Part shown: positions 35,900 to 44,500 of the stretch, piece by piece
Layout of the letters: each line of letters opens with the position of its first letter
Numbering within the stretch: the stretch's first letter is position 1
Assembly (NCBI RefSeq): GCF_036985595.1
Contig: NZ_BTPU01000052.1
Coordinates: forward strand, 1-57,062
Direction: 5' to 3'
Length of the DNA: 57,062 nucleotides
Source: Vallitalea maricola
GTDB lineage: Bacteria; Bacillota; Clostridia; Lachnospirales; Vallitaleaceae
Made by a program: the position numbers and the translations under genes
The notes under the pieces: model-generated
Databases searched by the model: none
Seen by the model: only the letters and a program-made list of their open reading frames with translations
What the model was told of the DNA's origin: nothing

Positions 35900-36688
35900 A
35901 TGAACTTAGGAATTATTGCAGATCCTACAGAAGAAAGTTTTATAATGGCTAAAAACAAGGGACTTGATTTCATTGAATTATGTATTAATATTAATGTAGA
36001 TGTAGATGAATTTATAAGTAGCGTAGATCAAATCATCGAATGGACTAGTATCTATAATATTAAAATTGGTTCAATTGGACGATGGGGCTCTAATCGTATT
36101 GATGAAAAGGGTAACATATGTCAAGATGAACTAGAAAAAGAATATAAACTTATTGATGCCTGTAAAAAATTAGGCTGTGGCGTATATGTATGTGGATGTA
36201 ATGAACAGGAAAGTTTAAGTTATCTAGAGAATTGTCAAGCAGCCATCAATTTCTTTGAGAAACTTCTATCTTATGGTAAAAAGCTTGGAATTAAGATAGC
36301 TACTTATAATTGTCGTTGGAACAACTTTGTTTATAGCGAAAAGGCTTGGAATATTATACATGGACAGCTAGATGAATTAGGAATCAAATATGATCCTTCC
36401 CACAGCTATTATGATGATAATGACAATTATTTAAGTGAAATCGCAAAATGGGGTAATCGTTTTTATCATTTCCATATAAAAGGAGCTCTAAAAGTAGATG
36501 GTAAACGTTACGACGACCCACCAGCTGGAATGGATCAACTAGATTGGCACTCTATCATGGCAATCCTATACAAAGTAGGTTACGATAGTAATCTAAGTAT
36601 TGAACCTCATTCAGCTACTTGGAAAGGCGAATTAGGAGACAAAGGAGTAGATTATACTATTAAATACATGAGTAATCTTGTTCTTTAA
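35900..36688 (+). CDS. Sugar phosphate isomerase/epimerase family protein
   Basis: A 262-residue xylose-isomerase-like TIM barrel. Metal-ligand and barrel segments are seen: LDFIELCINI near the N-terminus, IKYDPSHSYYDDNDN, FYHFHIKGAL and the C-terminal LSIEPHS. AGGAGG stands 8 nt before the ATG. It is divergent from the AraC regulator, and with the dehydrogenase and ThuA protein it forms a small sugar-catabolism module. The specific sugar is not evident. No transporter gene is adjacent. Confidence 0.88.
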   Translation: MNLGIIADPTEESFIMAKNKGLDFIELCININVDVDEFISSVDQIIEWTSIYNIKIGSIGRWGSNRIDEKGNICQDELEKEYKLIDACKKLGCGVYVCGCNEQESLSYLENCQAAINFFEKLLSYGKKLGIKIATYNCRWNNFVYSEKAWNIIHGQLDELGIKYDPSHSYYDDNDNYLSEIAKWGNRFYHFHIKGALKVDGKRYDDPPAGMDQLDWHSIMAILYKVGYDSNLSIEPHSATWKGELGDKGVDYTIKYMSNLVL

Positions 36689-36698
36689 TTTGTTGCAC

Positions 36699-36725
36699 AA
36701 AAAAACGAGCTGATGCTCGTTTTTT
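36699..36725 (+). terminator. Terminator of the sugar isomerase gene
   Basis: AAAAACGAGC (36701-36710), loop TGAT, GCTCGTTTTT (36715-36724) and one more T. A textbook intrinsic terminator 12 nt after the stop codon. The A-rich 5' arm gives it some activity on the other strand too, toward the convergent BtrH-like gene. Confidence 0.9.
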
Positions 36726-36769
36726 ATTCTCCTAATTTGCCCATAATATATTTAATGGTTAATCTATTG

Positions 36770-38353
36770 TTATTTATTACCTAGTGTAATAGAAAAGATA
36801 TGAAGGTTAGGACAATATGGTAAATACAATGCTTTTATTGCCTTTTTTGTTTTAATGGCATAACAATTAGCATGTAAAAAAGTAGGAAATGGATAGATGA
36901 TTATCCTATCCGAACTGCGACTGACCCCTTTTCCAGTCCAAGCTATGATGTCATTATAGTTGCTATCCTCATGTGCCCAATTGGTCAATTGAAGAGGAAT
37001 TTTTTCCTTGCTAAGATCAGAAAACTCAATCATAATATTTTCTGAGTGATTACCTAGTTCAGAACAACCAAGAAACATAATACAATCACATGGAGTTTCA
37101 TATATATTAATTACTTGTCCCATACATGAAATATTATCATAGGGTAAGTCCTTATGCATGGAGACTTGAAACGACATATTTTCTACTTGCCATATATCGT
37201 CTTTTGGTAATCCTTCCATGTAATAATATTTACCTTCATTCGATAGCTCAGCTTTACATTGATAATCCAAAGTACTCCCAAATCCCTTATTATTAAAATG
37301 GGACTGTACATCTATATATGTAAATTCTGTTATAACCATATTATGGTGTTGCATTGTGGGTTGAATGGTATGATGTGTTACTTCTTCTTTTACACAGCAA
37401 CTTGTTAGTAGATCATTATAGAGTTTTTCCTCCACATCTGCCAAATTTGATATTTTATTTGATAATCTCTCAAGAAGACGAGAGTCGTTATGTAGATAGT
37501 AGGCTTTACAGAGTAATCCGAATATAGAGGACCAATTGTCACCTATAGATTTCATCCTATTTGCAAACTGTAATATACTATCTATACTGTATTTTTTAGC
37601 CAAATAATTTAGGGCAATGGCATATTGATATCTATATTCTTTTATTCTAATTAAACAATTAAAGATAGGTGCTTTAAATGGATTATGATGGAAGTTAGCT
37701 ATTTCATTTTCAAAGTTAACATGCTTAACATCCTTTGCATATTCACGTATATCATCAAAAGCATTGGATGAACGTGAAGGATCCATAAGCTTTTCCAAAG
37801 AATTCATTATAAGCTTTTTCCAATCATAGTCTGATTGCTGGTTATCCATAATCTGTATTGACAATACAAAACCTAGACCTTTGCAGAAGTGATCATAGGT
37901 TAATGTAGTACCAGATGTGGCAAACTGAGAATCTATAACAAATAAATCTTTATTAATTGAGTCAAAGCCTGTAACTAAGCCAAAATGACTACTATGTATC
38001 TTCTGATAATTTGGCGTAAACCAATTACACCAATAGCTGTCCATATGAATAATAATAGGTCTTTTGTCTGATAGTTCCTGTTTAATTATTTTATAAGCGT
38101 TTTCAGGGGTATCCATTTCATGTTGACAAAATCCTATTCCATGATACTCTTGGAGATAAGATAGAGCTTTAGATGGATCATTATATTCTATAGTTCCTAT
38201 TTTGCCTAACTCAGTTGATTTGCGATAAATAAAATCCCAAGATTCCAGAAACATGAGTTCGTGGTCTCTATCCCAATAGGTAGAAATAGGTATAATTAGA
38301 TTTTCTAAACAGTTATAGCCTTGAATATTTTTGGTTGTTAATGATAATTGCAT
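36770..38353 (-). CDS. BtrH-like (C39-peptidase-fold) protein of the PKS/NRPS cluster
   Basis: A 527-residue protein whose first 165 residues match, by eye, the butirosin BtrH N-terminal domain, a papain/C39-like fold. The putative triad is Cys15 (GYNCLENL), His123 (HSSHFGLVTGFD) and Asp141 (FVIDSQF). BtrH moves an acyl group from an acyl carrier protein to an amine, and relatives occur in many NRPS clusters. The C-terminal part (about 290-527) is beta-rich and unrecognised. It lies downstream of the PKS/NRPS genes on the same strand with its own GGAGG. A role in product release or tailoring is inferred. Confidence 0.72.
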   Translation of the reverse strand: MQLSLTTKNIQGYNCLENLIIPISTYWDRDHELMFLESWDFIYRKSTELGKIGTIEYNDPSKALSYLQEYHGIGFCQHEMDTPENAYKIIKQELSDKRPIIIHMDSYWCNWFTPNYQKIHSSHFGLVTGFDSINKDLFVIDSQFATSGTTLTYDHFCKGLGFVLSIQIMDNQQSDYDWKKLIMNSLEKLMDPSRSSNAFDDIREYAKDVKHVNFENEIANFHHNPFKAPIFNCLIRIKEYRYQYAIALNYLAKKYSIDSILQFANRMKSIGDNWSSIFGLLCKAYYLHNDSRLLERLSNKISNLADVEEKLYNDLLTSCCVKEEVTHHTIQPTMQHHNMVITEFTYIDVQSHFNNKGFGSTLDYQCKAELSNEGKYYYMEGLPKDDIWQVENMSFQVSMHKDLPYDNISCMGQVINIYETPCDCIMFLGCSELGNHSENIMIEFSDLSKEKIPLQLTNWAHEDSNYNDIIAWTGKGVSRSSDRIIIYPFPTFLHANCYAIKTKKAIKALYLPYCPNLHIFSITLGNK

Positions 38354-38401
38354 TTATTCACCTCCAAATTTAACAAAACGATTTACTTCCTATTCATTTC
38401 A

Positions 38402-38462
38402 TAAAAATATGCTCCTGCTTGTGATAAATGTTTTATTTTATCTTTATCACAACGGGAGCATA
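38402..38462 (-). terminator. Terminator between the AraC/GyrI and BtrH-like genes
   Basis: A long stem (TATGCTCC with GGGAGCATA, then TTGTGATAAA with TTTATCACAA, offset by a small bulge) encloses a 15-nt AT-rich loop and is followed on the minus strand by TTTTTATG. It should end the AraC/GyrI transcript, so the BtrH-like gene probably has its own promoter at 38354-38401. Confidence 0.75.
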
Positions 38463-38560
38463 ACTTACTTTCGTATTACCATTTAAGCTGATGAGACCCA
38501 AAATATAACCATTCTACCCATCTGTACAGATCTATAACGCTGGTTATCTCAGTTACTAAA

Positions 38561-39415
38561 TTACGAGATTTCTTTGATAGGTATCCATAACTCAACAATG
38601 GATTCTTCATCTTCACCTTTAAATCTATCATCATAGAATTCAATTGCATAATTCGATCCATCTTTAGCTAGTATTTCAATGTACTTATTTTTATTATCCT
38701 CTAACCACTTATCTATCGCCTCATTACTACTATCATACCCTTTTGATACATAGATCTCAAAAGCAGCATATTTTGAAGCGGGTAACTCCATAAAAGAGTA
38801 ACGATCTGTATTATCTATAGATGATACTTCATAACCTATATGACATTGATTAATATTTTCTCCGTAAAATCTTATTTCATAGCAATCTTCTGTTTTTTTG
38901 TTTTTAATATCTATTTTACTTATTAATGTCTCAAATTCTTCCCATAGTTTATGTGTTTCGCTACCATTTCCTGTTACACCTGCTATTATTAAGTCTCCAC
39001 ATTCAATTATTCTTGGTTCCACATTAATCCCTCCTTCAATATTCTTTTTGAATTGGCTTATTCTATTATTAACAGATATAAAAACTGGTATATCACCAAG
39101 CTTGCGATACCTACTAGGGGACATTTGAAAGAAATTCTTAAAAGTTCTAGTAAATGATTGGGATGATCTAAAACCGCATTCATAACATATATCTATTATT
39201 GATTTATTAGTGGTAGATAAATATATACCTGCTTCATACAATCGTCTTTCTTTGATATATTCTGTTACAGTCATACCAACAATACTTGAAAAAATTCTGT
39301 GGAAATAATAGGGTGATATATAGAATTTTGATGCGACTTTTTTAAAATCTAATTCCTCAGTATAATGTTCATCAATGTATTTTACAGCTCTCATCACACT
39401 TTCTATTTTCTGCAT
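38561..39415 (-). CDS. AraC-family regulator with GyrI-like effector domain
   Basis: A 284-residue regulator: N-terminal pair of HTH motifs (residues 1-110, LDFKKVASKFYISPYYFHRI and ECGFRSSQSFTRTFKNFF) followed by a GyrI/SOUL-like small-molecule-binding domain (about 130-284, ending VELWIPIKEI). This is the Rob/BmrR-type layout that senses drug-like ligands. It lies between the radical SAM enzyme and the BtrH-like gene on the same strand, so it may control the cluster or respond to its product, which is inferred. The upstream gap 39416-39615 shows no clear motif. Confidence 0.88.
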   Translation of the reverse strand: MQKIESVMRAVKYIDEHYTEELDFKKVASKFYISPYYFHRIFSSIVGMTVTEYIKERRLYEAGIYLSTTNKSIIDICYECGFRSSQSFTRTFKNFFQMSPSRYRKLGDIPVFISVNNRISQFKKNIEGGINVEPRIIECGDLIIAGVTGNGSETHKLWEEFETLISKIDIKNKKTEDCYEIRFYGENINQCHIGYEVSSIDNTDRYSFMELPASKYAAFEIYVSKGYDSSNEAIDKWLEDNKNKYIEILAKDGSNYAIEFYDDRFKGEDEESIVELWIPIKEIS

Positions 39416-39615
39416 AGTATAATATCCCTCTTTCCTAGGCTCTAAAGGTTTTATATCTGCAAATAAAATATATCATAAAAATACATGAATTACTTAACAA
39501 TTCTTGCCATTTTAATAACTATTTAGAATAATAACTCAATTAAATATGTGGAACATAATAAGTAATATGCCTTCTGCCTAAATATTTTGCTGAAACCTAT
39601 GTTTATAATAGTGAG

Positions 39616-41187
39616 TTACATGGCAAGAGACCTAATTGCATCATAGCTATAAAATATATCTTTTATCATATCTTCCCATGTAACTAATAGGTTGTAGCTA
39701 TCATTTTTAGAGCTTATTTCATTATTTAATATCTTTTGACACAATTCCTCTGTAAACATAAGATCCAACTTTTTAACTTCTTCATTCCCATTAATAAGCT
39801 GTTTCACTACATCTTTTGTTCCGTTTAATTCTGCCTTATTATATAAATAATATAGTGGTATATATTTATTGAATCTCTCCTTCCATTCTAGCGCAATTGT
39901 ATAGAATAAGCTTACTTTCTCATCTACAAAATCATAATGGAATTTGTTTTCAGATTCCAGCTGCTGCTCTTTTAATTGAGTATTCAGCTCTATGCCAGGA
40001 GGTGCAAATAATCGCCTAATACCTGCCAAATGTAAATCTTGACATGGATGAGAATACTTGTATATTTCTAATTCTTTTAAAATACGTATATTTTTACTTA
40101 TTTCTTCTAATGTTGTATAAGGTTGCAGCATGATAAAGCCATATTTGAGTTGTAAATTAGCATCTCTAACTATTTCGATAGCCTTAATATTCTGTTCTAC
40201 AGTAACACCTTTTCCATAATAATCTAATTGTTCTTGTAAAAATGTTTCCACACCAACATAAATACATACAAGACCAACTTCCTTCAGTAGATTAATATTG
40301 TCTTTACATGCAATGACATCATTAGCTCTTGAATCAATTCTAAATGTAATATTCATCTGTTTTTCTTTCATTAAATCACAAAAATCCTTTAGCCACTGTT
40401 TCTTCAAGATAGAATTTCCCAAAAAGTTATCATCGCAGAAAAGTATTTTCTTAATTTGATGATTTTTTACTAAATACTCTATTTCAGCTACAACATTCTG
40501 TGGGCTTCTATATCTTATTTTATAACAATTATTCTTAGAATATAATTCTCTATCTACACAGAACTTACATTTTCCATAACAACCTCTTGAAGATATAATC
40601 GTAGCTACTGGATATTTTTCATGAATAAATGCTCGTTTTGGAAAAGGTAATTCATCTAGATTTTCAATATAATGTCTAGGTTCATTTATTATTATTTGTT
40701 CTTGGTTTTTATAGGCTATACCTAAGACATCCTGAGTATTCTTACCTTGCTCAATATGTTGAACAAGTTCAAGACATGTCATCTCAGCTTCTCCTATAAC
40801 ACAGCAATCTATACCAACTATCTCATTTAGAAGTTTTTCTGGGCATAATGAAGCGAGATAACCTCCTGCGAATATATAAGCAAGAGGTGCTCTTTTCTTT
40901 ATCTTCTGGATAACCCTTGATAAATTAATAAGAGCAAATTCAGCATCAAAATAATATGTAATAAAACCTATCATATCATATTGTTTTTCTTCAATTATTT
41001 GATATAATTTCTTGGAACTAATATTCTGACCTGGACATTCAATAATATCTACATCATATTTTTCTTTTTCTAATACTGCCCCAATATATCCCATACTTAT
41101 ATTGGGAAATAAATATTTATTTTGTTCATAAGACTGTTCTTCTGGTTGTGCAAAAGGAACCGGCGGTTCAATTAAACATATTTTCAT
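39616..41187 (-). CDS. Cobalamin-binding-type radical SAM enzyme
   Basis: A 523-residue class B radical SAM protein. An N-terminal B12-binding-like Rossmann domain covers about residues 1-170 (MKICLIEPPVPFAQPEE, FAGGYLAS, VIGEAEMTCLELV). The [4Fe-4S] motif CxxxCxxC is C203, C207, C210 (CYGKCKFC). The barrel follows, then about 130 C-terminal residues. The DxHxxG cobalamin-ligand motif is not seen, which is common in this class. Relatives do C-methylation, ring formation or rearrangement. It follows the free ACP by 28 nt, so it may act on the carrier-bound chain, an inference. Confidence 0.85.
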   Translation of the reverse strand: MKICLIEPPVPFAQPEEQSYEQNKYLFPNISMGYIGAVLEKEKYDVDIIECPGQNISSKKLYQIIEEKQYDMIGFITYYFDAEFALINLSRVIQKIKKRAPLAYIFAGGYLASLCPEKLLNEIVGIDCCVIGEAEMTCLELVQHIEQGKNTQDVLGIAYKNQEQIIINEPRHYIENLDELPFPKRAFIHEKYPVATIISSRGCYGKCKFCVDRELYSKNNCYKIRYRSPQNVVAEIEYLVKNHQIKKILFCDDNFLGNSILKKQWLKDFCDLMKEKQMNITFRIDSRANDVIACKDNINLLKEVGLVCIYVGVETFLQEQLDYYGKGVTVEQNIKAIEIVRDANLQLKYGFIMLQPYTTLEEISKNIRILKELEIYKYSHPCQDLHLAGIRRLFAPPGIELNTQLKEQQLESENKFHYDFVDEKVSLFYTIALEWKERFNKYIPLYYLYNKAELNGTKDVVKQLINGNEEVKKLDLMFTEELCQKILNNEISSKNDSYNLLVTWEDMIKDIFYSYDAIRSLAM

Positions 41188-41215
41188 AATTTTACTCCAT
41201 TCTTAATATTAATAT

Positions 41216-41473
41216 TTATGACTCATTAATTTTACTTGCAATGTTATTAACAATATCTTCAAATGTTGCAAACTGTTCAGCATTTAGTTGTTCATCATCG
41301 AATTCAATATCAAACTCCTTCTCTAATGCAACAACTATTTTAATAAAACTAATTGAATTCATATCATAATCAACTAAGCTATCTTCTAATTTAATGTTAT
41401 CAATTATTGCACTGTCCTCTAGAGTACTTTTTAATACATCTTTAAAACGTTGTTCAATTGTTTTATCCATCAT
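41216..41473 (-). CDS. Free-standing acyl carrier protein
   Basis: An 85-residue ACP. The phosphopantetheine attachment site is Ser40 in DYDMNSISF, with the typical acidic helix II (VALEKEFDIEFDDEQL) after it. It is the first gene after the terminal PKS of the cluster (43-nt gap) and precedes the radical SAM gene. GGAG lies 4 nt before the first and 7 nt before the second of two adjacent ATGs, so the protein may start at Met2. It probably receives the chain from the assembly line; a primary fatty-acid ACP would sit in a fab operon. Confidence 0.92.
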   Translation of the reverse strand: MMDKTIEQRFKDVLKSTLEDSAIIDNIKLEDSLVDYDMNSISFIKIVVALEKEFDIEFDDEQLNAEQFATFEDIVNNIASKINES

Positions 41474-41516
41474 TTCTCTCCTCTATTCTTAACTTTTCTA
41501 ATTATTAAGGTCGAAT

Positions 41517-44500
41517 TTACAATTTTATTATTTGCTTAAGAATCATAACTAATTTATGTGATATAGATTCTACTTTTTTTGTTGTATATAATGTTCCATC
41601 ATACTTTATGCATATATTTAGTTCTCCGTCTAAGATACAGCGAATAGGTACTATGAGTCCACTATAGGATATATAGTCACTTACGTTATTTACAGCTACC
41701 GTATTAAGAGATGGATAATCTACATATACAATGGTTCTTTCATAAATAGCTTCTTGCAATACACGATTAGGAATATCACCCCATTTTGAAATATTCTGAA
41801 TAGATACATATTCATATTTTTTACTTTGAAGTAATTTTTCTTGAAAATCACTTAACCATGACAAAGATATCTTTTCAGGTACTTGTACACGAATCGGCAA
41901 TATGTTTGTAAATAACCCCACCATATTATTAGCTCCTTCTAGAGTTAGTGGACGTCCTGAAGTTAACATGCCAATTAATATATCATGTTGTGCTAAATGT
42001 TCGCTATGTAGAATAGCCCATGAAGCTGTTAATAGTGTATTAAGAGATAATTTATTCTCTTTTGCAAATAATTGTACCTTGTTTTTTTCTTCCTGGGTCA
42101 ATGTATAGTGATACAGTTTAGCTTCTTGTGTTACTTTATGATTATTTTGCTTATTAATTATTTCTGTTGCTTTATAGCCTTTCATATGTTCCTGCCAATA
42201 TACCTCTGCTTCTTCCTCTGGCTGCCTATACATCCATTCTATGTATTGACCATAAGCTAAGCTTTCTTTTGGATATAACATCTTCTTGTTATCTTTATTA
42301 TAATAATGCATGACATCATTTAAAATTATACTCTTACTAAATCCATCAAATAATAGGTTTTTATACCACCATATTACCTTATATTTTCTGTCATTCACTT
42401 GCATAACGACTAAATCCATATAAGGTATTTTTTTAAATCCTCTTTTAATTATTTTTTGTGTATATTCTCCTATCTTCTTTTCAATATCCTCCTCTACTTC
42501 TCTAATATCCTGTAAATCTAGAGTCCAATTAACTGTTTTATATATTACTTGTATAGGAGATGTTACCTTACGCCATATAAATTGTGTACGAAGGATAGCA
42601 TGTTTATCAATAACTTGATCCCATGCATTTTGTAAACGTTCAATGTCCAAATCTTCCATTATCCAGCTAACTAATTGAAGACTATTTTCTTTATTAGAGT
42701 ACATCATATTATAGTTCAGTGCTGTTAGTTGCATATGGGATAATGGATAGACAGCTTCAATATTCATATCATTCTGTATCATTTCTTGAATATACTGTTC
42801 ATCATCTGCATTAAAATATTGAAGCTTTCTCTCTTCTACTTTCACTATATCTTTTGGTATGGTAGTATGTTGAATATAGTATGCCAATTCTTTAATTGTT
42901 GGATGATTAAAAAATTGATCTAATGGAATCTCTATACCAAGCTGATGATATATACTCTTAGATAGTGTCATAGCTTTTAATGAATCTCCACCTAATTCAA
43001 AAAAATCATCATCTATACCTATTTGTTCAATGGCAAAGAAGCTTTTCCAAATCTTATGTAATTCTATTTCATAATGACTAATAGGAGGATTATAATCTAC
43101 CGATAAATCTGGTCTTTCTTGTATCATCTCAGGTTGTTGGTCTGGTTTTTGAAACACTTCAGTCTGTTTAACCCATTTATTGACTCTTTCTTCTAAACTT
43201 CCTGACGATACTATAATTTGAGGTCCTATACCACTATTCATAACCATGTCCATTACATTGATGACTTCATTTTCATTGATCATATACCCCTCAGAATTTA
43301 CTGAATCCATACCAAAATATAGTCCTTCGAGATTAATGCCTATAAAGTGATCTTCATCAATAGCTTGCATGGCATAATCAATAAAAGTATTAGTCGCTGC
43401 ATATGCACCATAACCCAATCCCCCTAATACAGAAGCAAGAGAAGAAACAATAAGACAAAAATCAACTTCTCTATTGGATACAGCTTCTCTAAGATTCATT
43501 AATCCATACAACTTAGCACTAAACTGTTCTTCATAGGCATCTTCTTCTAGTTTATTTATTTTATTTATAGATTGACCCTCTACTACACCTCCTCCATGGA
43601 TAATACCATTAATAGTAGTAAACTTATCTGTTACCATATCCATACATTTTTTAATATCTTCTATTTTAGATATATCACCACACTGGTAGATAACACTCTC
43701 TTTTCCTAGCTCCCTTAACTGATTTAACCTCTTTTTCTTCTTTTCATCTAAATCACTCAACGGCGTACGCCCAAATAATATAACTCTACTCTGATATGAA
43801 GTCATTAAATGCTTTGCTAATATAAAACCTAGCCTACCTAGACCACCTATAATGATGTAATTACCTCTTTCTTCCAAACGTCCAGGCTTATTCATTCCTC
43901 CATTTAAAACGAATGGTTGATAATTTTGTACCCAGCGTTTTCCATATCGGTAGGCTATTACTTTATCATCTAAATTATACTTAATTTCATGATAAATATT
44001 ACTTACTATAAGTTCATGATTATCATCTAGTGAGATATCCACATTATAAGTATTGACAGAGGGATATTCTTGAGCGAGTACTTTTATATAACCTAGTGTT
44101 AACCCTTTCACTGGATTTACTTGTTCAGTTCCCCATACCTTATGCAAGTCACTTGTTACAATGACTATTTCTCTACCTGCTAATATATGTTTATTATCCA
44201 TTTCAAGAACCAAGTTTATTAATGAATAGAACCCTGTTCTTATTTTTTCATATATATTTCTATTCGTATCACTATAAGTGTTGCCTAAATGAATGATTCT
44301 GTCTGGTATATTTTGAGATAAATACATATCATCTATTAATTTTGAATAGTCATCTTTTATGGATGTATTAATAGCATACTTTTCCTGAGATATACGCTTG
44401 TATTTTTGACCAGGTACAATATGAATTACTTTCTCACCATTCTTTCTCAGCCTATCTATTAAACCCTTACTCAAGCTATTATCTTCCCCAAAAAGCATAT

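Noticed and set aside
38476..38661. 61-residue minus-strand frame
   Set aside because: It overlaps the 3' end of the AraC/GyrI gene in another frame and has no ribosome site.
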